Positions 11,606-22,945 of a stretch of DNA of 64,000 nt are shown piece after piece (positions within the stretch are counted from its first letter, which is position 1; every line of letters begins with the position of its first letter). The notes beneath the pieces are model-generated. The model was not told the origin of the DNA. It did no database searches and saw only the letters and a program-made list of their open reading frames with translations. The position numbers and the translations under genes were made by a program. The stretch is from Hofstenia miamia (Eukaryota; Xenacoelomorpha; Acoela), in NCBI GenBank assembly GCA_004352715.1, contig SCFE01000097.1, positions 813,028 through 877,027 on the forward strand, read 5' to 3'.

Positions 11606-13993
11606 GTAGTGAATAAGATATAGTAAATTACAGAAGACTGAATAATTTATAAGAAATTTGTTAAAATTAGAGTATAAATTGACTAATTCCTACTTGCATA
11701 GTTTAACCTTAATCTCTCTGCGTCCTTTACAAAGTATATACTGTCGGAAGTCAGTGGTACAAAATCGGACTTTATGTAGTTAGTCCACTCAAACCAATTG
11801 AGACTTACTGTGCTGAAAATTAGAGCAGTTGCTCCTTTTTTGAACACAAGCTAAAATAGCAAGCTCTGGAAAAAAACAAATTGTCAAAGATTTTATCAAT
11901 GTCTTTCAGTAATGACTTCGTTTCAAATTTTAAATACAATCATTTCCACTGTATGAAACCTAAAATAGCATTTTTATTTTTTTTCAAATTGAAATGCATT
12001 TTTTAGGATGTTAAATTTTTTTCTTAGCTAATAAATGCTGAAATTTATTAGTAGATAAATTTCCATTATCTATTGAATGTTGGTGTTTGCTCTAGTAAAT
12101 GAAGTACTCATTGCTAGAAATTATGACAATAATGTAGTCTGTTTATGGTTTTCCTATAATATATATTATTTTTTAGTAAGTATATAATGATAATTTGTTT
12201 TTTCCGGCTTGACATAAATTCCTTTCAACTGGTATCCACAAAGACCTAAAACAGCTGGTTGAAAAAATAGAGGTTTGCAGATACTTCACTCCCCTGCACG
12301 AACATTTTCTATCAACTACATTCTTTGCTATTTATGTACTAAATTTTGATGCACTGTTCATGTATCCAATTTCTTAGATGCACGAGTTACAGTGAACCAT
12401 TATGTTGTACAAATTGGTCCAAAATTTTTAATACCAAGTGGTAAAAATATTTAAAAAGCGAATAACAAGTAATTAACATGCAACAAATTTTTTTTGTTTG
12501 TCACATCTTAAATTTATTATTCAGTTCGTAAAATTTCAATAGAAAAATTTGCTATTAAAAATGCCAAGAAAGTAACATTTTGTAGCACTTCACCATAAAA
12601 TAGAATATAAAATTTTGTTCTGTGATTTTAATACACATCCAGGTTTATAGGATCTTATTGGTAAGGAATAGGGTTCCATAACCTAAAGATTTACTTTTAG
12701 ATTTGGTTTATTGTTTGTTTTCAAACATAAATAATTATTTCATAAGATTCAAACTATGATTCTTAAGAATCAAATTCTCAATGATATTTAAAATTCATTT
12801 TTTAATTGATGAAAACAGTATGTGCATTCTTAGACTTGCTGTTCTTAAACAAATTATCGTTCATGCTATCACATTATTTTGAAGGCTGATCAAACAATTT
12901 CATGTTCAGCCTTCATGTCATATTCAGAGATGGACGTGGCTCAAAACTTTGACTCAAGTTCAGTCTGGCCTACGAAACCCTAGGCGCGGCCCAAATCCTG
13001 CCTATTTGTGCATTTGCATCAAGAATTTCCGCCAACATATTTGAAGATATAGATTTTGAATGAGGAAGAATGGAAATGAGAAAGAAATCATTTTTTTTTG
13101 CAATATAAACAATTGTGATAGGAGCTTGGCAGAAGCGGAAGTCAATTTTCTGAGAAGATTTTTTAAGGAAATAGGTGATAGTAGTAGTTGGTACAGTGCA
13201 GGGAAATAGATGAGAATTCTGTAGTCAAAGGATTCTATTTCTTCAGAGTTATAAAGTTCCATGTTTTTTAAGAAGAAAGCAGTTTTGTTGATCAAATGAA
13301 GTAAATTTACATAGCCAATGCTGCTTCAAAACGTTAGCTTTATTTGGTAATATGCTTGATATAACATTATTAATGCAAGGGAGCTAATGAAAAAAATGCG
13401 ATAAAAAATTTTGATAAATAGCCCTTGTACTACAATAAGTGAAGCAGCTCCTACCGACGCATGCTCAAGAAAATGCTTCTCGATACAACCCTACAAATGA
13501 GTTCAGTATTTTTTGAAGGAATGTGCTATTTTAAAGAAACGTGGCTCATGTTGAACAGGTCATTGCAACAATACGGGTAATATAACTCGTTTACAAGATG
13601 TGAAAATGTGGAAACTGGGATTTTCACGTGCAAAAAATGTGCATATGCATTTCAATCGGAAATTCAATAAAAAACAAGGTTATTTTGGTTTTTAGATACT
13701 TTTATTTCATTTTGCACAGTTTTTCTGAAGGTGGTCAATTCTGACCACTTCAGGCAATTAGGGGGTATCAAATTGTCAGACTTTCTAGTCTTAAATGTTT
13801 TAAACAAAAAAATAACTTTTAGGTTAACTTCACCGCTTCCCTAATTTTTTTCTTTTGATTATTAAAGTTTGAAAATGTTTGCATAGCTTAGCAATTAATG
13901 CATTAAATTATGCTTTTTGTAATGTCATAAGAAGAATGCAATTGGAGAGTTTTGGGAATTTGTGTTGAAAAGGGAAAGCTATAAGCCACTTAC
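11606..13993 (-). other. Upstream region or 5'-UTR intron of DEG/ENaC-1
   Basis: AT-rich, no supported ORF (the 97-codon ORF at 13002-13295 is F/L/K-rich and unrecognised). It lies between a conserved donor-like GTAAGT at 13993 and the acceptor-like site at the gene start, so it could be one intron of about 2.4 kb. Confidence 0.35.
13725..13753. repeat. Short perfect hairpin
   Basis: CTGAAG-G-TGGTCA pairs with TGACCA-CTTCAG around an ATTC loop: 12 base pairs with one bulged G. No transposon ends or stem extension are visible. Confidence 0.6.
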
Positions 13994-14095
13994 CGGATCT
14001 TCAAAACCTTAAAAATAGCCTTCTTCAAGTAAAAATTATATTAATGATGTTTTTTTTGCTCGCTTGTCTTCAAAGCAAATGCTTTTGCAGGTGTT
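13994..14095 (-). other. Candidate noncoding 5' exon of DEG/ENaC-1
   Basis: About 100 bp clearly resemble 34311-34410, upstream of the paralogous gene. Shared words include TTCAAAACCTTAAAAA, TTCTTCAAG, CTTCAAAG and GCAGGTGT. On the minus strand both blocks end at a strong donor (G|GTAAGTGG here, G|GTAAGTAG there). Frames are stop-interrupted in this copy, so it is probably 5' UTR. The exon start is unknown. Confidence 0.4.
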
Positions 14096-14441
14096 CTTTA
14101 AATTTTAGTTTAAGTTGTCTGAATTATTTAATATATAGTCATTATTTAACATATACCTATTATATCTTTCTATTTATCTGAAAGCAAACGCATTTTTCAA
14201 AAGTGTATAAATAGAAACTGCAACTTTAAATGTAGCTAGGATTGTACTAGCAGTCTCCATTTTCATTTGCATAGATGGTATTGCATAAAATTGACAATTT
14301 CAACTTTTGGCAAATCGGTGCACCTCTGAACATTATATTGAAAATATTCAACTAGATATAATGTGCTCAGGTGTCTAAAATGCTATGAAGCAAGGACAGG
14401 AACTATAATTTTATCTGTTTCGTAGAAATTAGACATTAATA

Positions 14442-15899
14442 GCAAACCCCGGCATTGGTTGGCGGAGGTCCCGATTGTAGTTGCGTTCTAGGCATAGAAA
14501 TATTGCAAATGAGGACTTCATCTGATTACTGAAGTGGAGGCATTTGACCATTGTCTGGCGATCGTATGTAGAACGCTATTAGAAGACGAGAATAGATTAC
14601 ATCAATGAGAAGAAGATATGCAGAATGGGCAAGAACAAATCTTGCAACCTCGTAGGAAAGAGACTATGAAGGACGATGAACTTGTCTTTAGCGCTAAAGC
14701 CATCTCACGTAGTACTGTTGATGACCTCAATACATTATGTTCTGTATGCGTTAATCATCCTCAGACTAACAGCGTAGAATGGCATTATTTCCACCAGTAA
14801 ATCTCTAAAATAATTTGCAGAAAGAGAAACGTATAGTAGATGCTTTACTATATAGTATATGCTTTTAGCAATATTATATAATTTCTTGCCCGCTCTGTAC
14901 TTGTATTGTAAAAGTTTGGATATCAGAATTTCTCATCGATCTTCAACACAATTTTACCAAGCAAACGTTTGAACCATTAGAATGGCAGTTTAATGGCGTG
15001 CTGAATTAGACGTTATCTTGATTGTAGACAACTAGAATAGGAAAAGGGGCTTCTCTATAGCTACAGATGTCTATTAGGATTCCGGTTAGCGAGTCAGTCT
15101 TCACAAACAGTGACATTACTTTAGGAGTATACAATTAAAATATTGAGCGAAGCGTTAGTTCAGAAATATCCTGATGAAAATATTCTTTATAAGACTTTAA
15201 AATTTTTTCAATGAAACATGTAAGTATTTACCTTTATTTATTACTAATAGAATTATTTATTGAATTCGTTAATTTTTGCTAATTTAAAAGATTTTATTCT
15301 CTAAGTTCTGCTTTGTTTAAGGTTTTTATAAAGTTTCCTTTCAATTCAGAACAAATTATGTTTTCTATGTACTACATTTATGTATATATTTTTAATGATT
15401 GATTATGATTGAGCATTTAGATATATTATCCACCTCAATGCTTTCAAAAATTACATATTCTTACACTATGATTTCTAGGTCCAACATTCGTATAGCTATA
15501 ATATGAATATGATTTATGAAAATTTAATAACTTTGATTTACAGATGTTTACTATGAAATTTTTAGTAAAGACTTCAACAAACAGCATTTTTAATGGATAG
15601 CGACGTAGTTGGAATTGATTTCCAATATCTTTTTCAAACTTCCCTAAATTATATCAAAAAATCTTAAAGAGTACTTTTTAAGAATTTCAAGACATTTTGC
15701 CAGATACGAATCCCTCCAAAATTGAAAAAATAAAAAAGATTAAAGACATTTTATTAAACTCTCGGAGCAATTACCCATCATATATAAACTTTGAGAATCA
15801 CGAATATGTTTACACGAATCTGACAAACGCCCAAAGTCAATTAAAAAACATTGGTGAAGAAGTGGAATACAGTAAATCAAGAAACGTGTTTCTTGCATC
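14442..15899. repeat. Contig overlap duplicated in the assembly, copy 1
   Basis: This 1458-bp block recurs identically at 15901-17358, separated by a single n at 15900. An exact head-to-tail copy at a contig join indicates an unmerged overlap rather than a biological tandem duplication. Confidence 0.9.
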
Positions 15900-15900
15900 N

Positions 15901-17358
15901 GCAAACCCCGGCATTGGTTGGCGGAGGTCCCGATTGTAGTTGCGTTCTAGGCATAGAAATATTGCAAATGAGGACTTCATCTGATTACTGAAGTGGAGGC
16001 ATTTGACCATTGTCTGGCGATCGTATGTAGAACGCTATTAGAAGACGAGAATAGATTACATCAATGAGAAGAAGATATGCAGAATGGGCAAGAACAAATC
16101 TTGCAACCTCGTAGGAAAGAGACTATGAAGGACGATGAACTTGTCTTTAGCGCTAAAGCCATCTCACGTAGTACTGTTGATGACCTCAATACATTATGTT
16201 CTGTATGCGTTAATCATCCTCAGACTAACAGCGTAGAATGGCATTATTTCCACCAGTAAATCTCTAAAATAATTTGCAGAAAGAGAAACGTATAGTAGAT
16301 GCTTTACTATATAGTATATGCTTTTAGCAATATTATATAATTTCTTGCCCGCTCTGTACTTGTATTGTAAAAGTTTGGATATCAGAATTTCTCATCGATC
16401 TTCAACACAATTTTACCAAGCAAACGTTTGAACCATTAGAATGGCAGTTTAATGGCGTGCTGAATTAGACGTTATCTTGATTGTAGACAACTAGAATAGG
16501 AAAAGGGGCTTCTCTATAGCTACAGATGTCTATTAGGATTCCGGTTAGCGAGTCAGTCTTCACAAACAGTGACATTACTTTAGGAGTATACAATTAAAAT
16601 ATTGAGCGAAGCGTTAGTTCAGAAATATCCTGATGAAAATATTCTTTATAAGACTTTAAAATTTTTTCAATGAAACATGTAAGTATTTACCTTTATTTAT
16701 TACTAATAGAATTATTTATTGAATTCGTTAATTTTTGCTAATTTAAAAGATTTTATTCTCTAAGTTCTGCTTTGTTTAAGGTTTTTATAAAGTTTCCTTT
16801 CAATTCAGAACAAATTATGTTTTCTATGTACTACATTTATGTATATATTTTTAATGATTGATTATGATTGAGCATTTAGATATATTATCCACCTCAATGC
16901 TTTCAAAAATTACATATTCTTACACTATGATTTCTAGGTCCAACATTCGTATAGCTATAATATGAATATGATTTATGAAAATTTAATAACTTTGATTTAC
17001 AGATGTTTACTATGAAATTTTTAGTAAAGACTTCAACAAACAGCATTTTTAATGGATAGCGACGTAGTTGGAATTGATTTCCAATATCTTTTTCAAACTT
17101 CCCTAAATTATATCAAAAAATCTTAAAGAGTACTTTTTAAGAATTTCAAGACATTTTGCCAGATACGAATCCCTCCAAAATTGAAAAAATAAAAAAGATT
17201 AAAGACATTTTATTAAACTCTCGGAGCAATTACCCATCATATATAAACTTTGAGAATCACGAATATGTTTACACGAATCTGACAAACGCCCAAAGTCAAT
17301 TAAAAAACATTGGTGAAGAAGTGGAATACAGTAAATCAAGAAACGTGTTTCTTGCATC
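15901..17358. repeat. Contig overlap duplicated in the assembly, copy 2
   Basis: Identical to 14442-15899. This copy continues into unique sequence, so it is the better one for reading the gene that crosses it. Confidence 0.9.
15969..16259 (+). pseudogene. Unidentified coding-like segment with an in-frame stop
   Basis: A plus-strand frame with balanced composition (about 43% GC) runs from roughly 15990 to the TAA at 16257-16259. It includes EVEAFDHCLAIV, RTLLEDENRLHQ, one TGA, then a 60-codon block starting MQNGQEQILQ with ETMKDDELVFSAKA. It may be an upstream exon of the disrupted gene at 16584-17771. The same sequence is at 14510-14800 in the duplicated overlap. I do not recognise the protein. 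Confidence 0.3.
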
Positions 17359-17771
17359 ATGTGCAGGTAATATTTTATACCATGCCAAAACTTCAATGTT
17401 TTAAGAGCTTTTTTCTACATTTTTACAATTTGCAACAATAAGTGGTGCATGGGCGACTCTTAAGAAGATATTCAACTTTAATTCTTGAAGATTTGAATTA
17501 CTTTGAGGAATTTTGGTGAGGACTATTTATTGGCGATGTTCCCTATCTGTATTTTACATTTCTATCTATTATTTACATAATCATTTTGTGAAAATTCACT
17601 ATTCTAACAAAACAAAACGCATGTATTTTATATGATATATTTGTATAGAGATGCAACAGCTGCAAGACAAAACAAAACGCATCTATGCAAGAGCGGAAGT
17701 ATACTTCCGTTCTTATGGATTATATGGCCGAAATGCTCATTCAAACAATCAAATTTCTCTTTATATACTAA
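16584..17771 (+). pseudogene. Multi-exon gene of unknown function, reading frame disrupted
   Basis: Three exon-like blocks with good splice signals lie in order. Exon a is 16584-16678 (acceptor ACTTTAG, donor GTAAGT), reading EYTIKILSEALVQKYPDENI. Exon b is 17003-17366 (acceptor TTTACAG, donor CAG|GTAATA), including DVYYEIFSKDFNKQHF, MDSDVVGIDFQYLFQ, and IKKIKDILLNSRSNY through NVFLASCA. Exon d is 17649-17771 (acceptor GTATAG, donor AAG|GTGTAT), reading MQQLQDKTKRIYARAEVYF. The phase from exon b (1) into exon d fits. Three disruptions break it: a stop near the end of exon a, a one-base shift at a T run in exon b, and a stop before EFQDILPD. Sites at T runs suggest either a young pseudogene or homopolymer errors. 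Confidence 0.45.
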
Positions 17772-20640
17772 GGTGTATATTAATAACATGGATTCAAAGT
17801 AGCTGCAGGAATTCTTGGGATGTCCGGAAAAGGCAGGTTTTCTAAAAAATGCAAAAAATTGCTCCAAACATATTGGTGCATCGTTTAAAATGGGGTATAA
17901 TTGAATAATTATTTATATGGGTATGGCTGCAGTTTTTTTACCCCTGGCTGTAAAATCCTGAATTTCTAAAAAACGACTTTTTTCTTATCAAAATCAATAG
18001 AAAAGTGTAAAAAGTTACTAAAAAATGATCACTTTTAGAAAACTGCATATATACAACCCCGGAGTTTTATTACTACTTTGATGAGTTTGATTTTTGATAT
18101 TTCAAGCTTCTTATACTGGATCTGTTTTGATGCATATTTAGAATTACTCCTTGAAAATAATATTGTATTGATAAGGTCTACTAGAAATGAACGATTCATA
18201 TTAATCCTAAGGGTTTTCGTGAGAGCCTTTCAGCAATAATTGTTTTTTAGTATCATTCAGGTATTGTCAATAATCTAGCATTATCGCATGATCTTAATCC
18301 TAATATCAATTGAAGAAAACAAAAAATGATCCATTTTCAATTTTAAGCAATTATTTATTATATTAGCGAGAAAATGCATTAAACCCCTTTATGTTTTAGA
18401 GGTCACACCATGGCTTGCGACAGAAGAATTTACCGAATTTCTGGTCATGACCATTGAAGACACGTAAATTCCCATATTTCTCTCCAATTCTTGAAAAGCC
18501 ACATTTATTAGAACATTGTTCTCGGGTTGGTAGTAACTACTTACCCTATGGTGGTCGTACCACTGCGCTGGAGCTGTTATCGACATTAGTCGACATTAGT
18601 TCTCTGCAGTTGTCGTTATTCATCTTACTGCTACTAATTATGTTTGTGTCCTCTAAAATGCTTTTGATAAGAAAATTTCCACAAACATTATTCAATTCTT
18701 AAATAATGGATTGAATTTATTGTTTTGTCGTAGAGGTTCTAGGCTGGTGGTTTGCTACATTTTTAAAATGCATTCAGAAATTGGCGACGATGACATTAAT
18801 ACGAACATCTAATGCCGAAATATATTTTTTAGATGAATTGGCTGTATTTTTCAGAGAGGAAAAGCATCTTTTTCATTGTCAACATATTTGATATAAGGTA
18901 TAATATTTCATTTTTTGGTCATGCTTATTTCCTGTGCCTCCACTTCATTTCCCCGTCTTTTAACATTTATATTTATTTTTTTATAGTAAACCATGTATTT
19001 ATTCCTCAAATTATTTAAGCTCGTGGGATTCAAACCTTCATTGTGAAGGAAACTTTGTAAATTTTGCACTCTCTTAAATACATGTAATTAACTGGTAAAC
19101 AGTGTCATCACTGAGGAAAGGCGCATACCTCGAAATTACAAAAAAATAGTCTCCAAAAAAGTTAACTGCATTTGAAGAAATTTTAAACAAGTTTGGAGCC
19201 CCAAAGTCAAGAATTTGGAGCATTATGAGGCCTCATAATACCAAAATAGTAAAAATTAGTTAAAATATCCTTAATAAACAAATTTAAACAAATTCAGAGG
19301 TACATACATATGTATATGTGCAAAATATAACGTAGAAAAATGTATCTAGTATTGACTGAAAAGTTAATACATAGAATTGTATGTGGAGCACCATATCGAC
19401 ATCTCGCACAGGGGCCACAAATGTATTCACGCCACTCTCTGGTGATTTCCGATAATAACTCTAACCTATAAATGGAAGGAAAAAATCAAGGAAGAAAATT
19501 CAGCCAAAAATTTACTGTGCCAAAAATCTTCGCAGAGTTCTCATAAGCTTAATTTAGAGAACATTTTCACAACACCAACGTCACCTGAAATTGATTCAGT
19601 TGAAAATTTACATTACAATCAAACACAACTTCCCAATATTAGGTGAATATTTAAACAAAATATTGTTTTATTCTCTAAACAGGTAACTTTATTTTCTATA
19701 CATGTATGTTTTGCTATCCTTCTGGATCTCATTTTTTCGGAAAAATGTTCAATTGTGCAATCATCACTTCTAAGAAATGTTCCTGAAGCCTAATCTGTGA
19801 GGTTATTGTGAGCATTGGTGTTGCAAAGTTCTCTTAGAGCGCATATATAACAGCAATCTAAAAATCTGTACTTTGAAATATACAAGACTAGAATGATTAG
19901 AATTGAACTTGTTATTGAGGGTACAATCTGTATCATGTGCGCGCTGGTGCCATAAAATTATTAGTCTTTGATCCAGATTTTTAATTTTAAAATACATTTT
20001 TGGGTAGAAGACATATTCGGGTATTACATTAGTATGTTCGAATATTTATATAGCCGCTTGAACTTAAATCGGCAGAGCTTCTTAACCCCTAAAAATCCAT
20101 TTTTTCAAAAGTTTTAGTTAAATAAAATTTGTCTCAGTGAGTATCACTAGAATTCCAATTTGATATTCAAACAATGAATAACGAAGGTATGAAAATTTTA
20201 ACCCAACGTATTTATTGATTGAAAAACAATTAAGTAATGGTTAAAGACCAAAACGGGTATATTATTTTGGCATCATATGATCAGAAATGGCTTTTTATTT
20301 GCTTATATTAAGCACTTTTAAAACAAAAATGTCATTTAATATCACTTTATGCAAATATGTGTACAGCACAAAAGTGAGATAAAAACGCATAAAACGCATA
20401 AAAATGAAGACTTATATCAGCATGGGAAGTATATAGTTTTAGCTATAGCCAACTATTATTGTTCTTATATGAAGAGTTATTTCTTAAAATTTCAGCATAT
20501 CAAAAAATTATCTTCATTAAGTCAGGGATTATAGTGATAAGTTTTTAATGTGATCCAGTCGTAATCCTAAACACTTTCTCAGGGTTATTGATCGATTACT
20601 TAGCATTCTTCCTTCTCACAATTCAAAAGCTTATTGTGTT
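17772..20640. other. AT-rich DNA with one open exon-like block
   Basis: Mostly without supported content. 19458-19640 (+) holds about 60 open codons (ENSAKNLLCQKSSQSSHKLN and onward) ending at AG|GTGAAT, donor-like, but I find no convincing acceptor. A minus-strand donor-like GTAAGTAG at 18540 follows an exon-like frame that ends in a stop, so it is not claimed. Confidence 0.35.
19111..19135 (+). ncRNA. Hammerhead-like core typical of Penelope-like element tails
   Basis: CTGAGGA, one extra A, an AGG/CCT stem with a six-base loop, then CGAAA. The same layout occurs at three other places in this window, two directly after GIY-YIG coding sequence. The cleavage-side sequence here is poor, so it is likely a decayed fragment. 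Confidence 0.4.
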
Positions 20641-22650
20641 GAAAATATATTAACCATTCGGGATAGAATTCAATCAGTTTCCTATACTTCGTCTTACACT
20701 TCATTCAAAGGCACTCAGCCTCTTAAGTTTCGTGCTGCTAGTGAGAACGAGCTTTGTGATACCTTCACTTCTCATCAGTCAAAGTCCAGTTGCAACGATC
20801 CGTTTCTCTCTTCTACTATCTAAAGAAACCTTTTCTGATTCATACCTATATTGCTTGAAATAGTTAACGTATCATTTATTGTACCACTATTAAAAAATCT
20901 TCTTTGGAGTTTCTACTTGTCTCTTGTTACCAAGCAATCAGTACTATCACTTCATTGTCAAAACAAATTGAACGCGTTGCTTACAGTCGGTTGGTGGAAC
21001 ACCTTGAATTAAAAGGATTGATATCTTAGTTTCGGTCAGCTTACAAACAATATTATTCTCATGAATCCTATCAGGCCAAAATCTGGAACAATATATTAAT
21101 TTCCCTTTCAAATCATCAATGCTTGGATTGAGTTGACTCAATGATTATTGTTCTGGAAGGAGTCAAATAGTTAAAATTAATTATGATTATTCTGCACTTC
21201 AGAGTGTTCCATTTGGTGTTCTTCAAAGCTCTGTCTTGGGGCCGATTCTTTTTCGTGTTGTATATACAACCGTTAATTCAGATTGCACATCGTCGCATAC
21301 TACTCAAAGACTCATTGTTTTTTATATTACAAAACAGATCATTACAACATTTTGTTATATGGCTTTCTCATTTTTACTTGAACAACCTACAGGTGGCTCG
21401 TAGCAATGCTGCTAGACTGGCCTGCCTCAAGTGTTCCAACGAACATTCTAAGCCATTTCTCAAGCGTTTGCATTGGCTGCCAATTTCATATTTATCATCT
21501 AGGATTACAGTTATTTGCAACTGAACGTAAATGCCAATTCTGTTCTTCTGGTGTTCAGGATATATGGGGTGATCACGCAGTCTCTTGCAACGGTAATGGT
21601 GATAGGATTAGTAGACATGATCGTTTACGTGACCGCATATATTCTATTTGTAGTTCTGCAGGATTGTCACCAGCATGTGAAAAAAAGGGTTTAATATCAA
21701 ATACTCTATCCCGCCCTGGCGATATTTTCCTTCCTTCGTGGCTTGGCGGCCAACCTGCTGCCCTAGATGTCACGGTAACTTCTTCGTTGCAACCATCAAA
21801 TTTACGTCATGCATCTTCAGAAGCAAGTTACAGTATAAGCAGGCAGAAGAGAGGAAGTATCAAACTCATGCAATTTCATGTGAAAAATAAGGGATTCTGT
21901 TTGTCCCCCTAGAGGCTGAAGTCTTAGGAGGATGGTCAAATACTGCCATTAAAACAATGTCACGCATTTCAAAACTTGAACAATGTCGAAGTGCCACTTA
22001 TACTAGTTTTTCTAACTCGCTGGGTCATATTATGCAAAACTTGTCAGTTACTCTTATAAAAGGCTCTTGCAACATGATGTTAAGATCCGATTTCTACATT
22101 TTTGAAGAATAGCTGCTCGAATGTTTTGATTACCCAATGACTTCAGGCAACACCCAAGAAGGTTTTTCAAGAATTATTATTCCCCTTTGAAATTCTAAAA
22201 CATTGATTTTTCAATTAGATTTTAGTGTGAGTAGCAAACACTAATAGATTATATGTGATAATAAATATTGTAATTTATGATAATTAACTGTAAAAAATAT
22301 AAAAAAATCTCAGATAAAAAAAAAATTTCATATCTAATAAAGTAGAATGTTGTACTGCTTGTTCCTAAATCCCTTAGTAGATTGGCGCCTAAGTATATCT
22401 CAGATATATTACGCTACCAACCGCGGTCTACTACATTGATGTCGCTGACTTCCGTATCACATCTTTATCAATTTCTTAGTAATTATGGTCAATTATCGAG
22501 TTTATAATCATACTGTTTTCAATTTGCCGGTCATTCAATGTGGAATGTATTATCGGAAAGTATCCGATCAATTGCATTATTGTTAGAATTCAAGAATTTG
22601 AAGGCATATTTCTTCATCAGCGCATATTCTAAATAAGCTTTTAAAGCACC
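20640..22650 (+). mobile_element. Decayed CR1/L2-like LINE, interrupted
   Basis: Plus-strand frames give ordered LINE reverse-transcriptase pieces: ISTITSLSKQIERVAYSRL and FRSAYKQYYSHES near 20940-21070 (fingers), FGVLQSSVLGPILF near 21210-21250 (degenerate GVPQGSVLGPLLF), ARSNAARLA and LKRLHWLPIS near 21395-21485 (post-RT motif), then LSRLAPKYISDILRYQPRS near 22370-22430 and MWNVLSESIRSI near 22540 with FKNLKAYFF before a stop at about 22636 (C-terminus). The AFDTVDH region is missing, and a foreign domain separates HWLPI from the C-terminal part. Frameshifts throughout; inactive. Confidence 0.75.
21490..22112 (+). mobile_element. Retroelement-associated C/H-rich and nuclease-like domain, inserted in the LINE
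   Basis: A plus-strand frame reads HLGLQLFATERKCQFCSS, IWGDHAVSC, GDRISRHDRLRDRIYSICSS, RPGDIFLPSWLGGQPAALDV and, after a frameshift at about 21905, PLEAEVLGGW. I recognise this as the conserved C-terminal module of certain metazoan RT-like proteins (GDHA-x-C zinc-type motif, RHD-x-LRD, RPGD-x-F-x-P-x-W, DVTV, LGGW). The D-x-F and DVT acidic positions resemble a restriction-like nuclease core, which is my inference. The frame ends with a stop at about 22112. Confidence 0.6.
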
Positions 22651-22945
22651 TGTGACCATTTTGTCACAGGCGCTTTGCATAATTTTTTTCATATTAATAA
22701 TAAAATTAATTCCATGGAAAATTATTATAAAAACACTACTTTTGTAGAAATTCATTGCTAAACATTTCACTTCTTTGTCATTTGATTTATTGATATACTT
22801 TATATATTTTTCCTGGTTATTAATAAATCATATCGTGTAGTTGTAAATCAATATCTCAGATAAAGTGAAATATGATAAAATTTTTCTAAATATATATTAT
22901 TTTGAAATTTTATGACCCTAATTCTTAACTATGGGTAGCAAATAA

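Noticed and set aside
14442-17358. Tandem gene duplication
   Set aside because: Exact identity and a single n at the junction point to an unmerged contig overlap.
18389-18700. Exon-like minus-strand frame with donor GTAAGTAG
   Set aside because: The open frame ends in a stop just before the donor and no acceptor-consistent partner was found.
19450-19640. 60 open plus-strand codons ending at a donor-like GTGAAT
   Set aside because: No acceptor and no recognised motif; could be chance.
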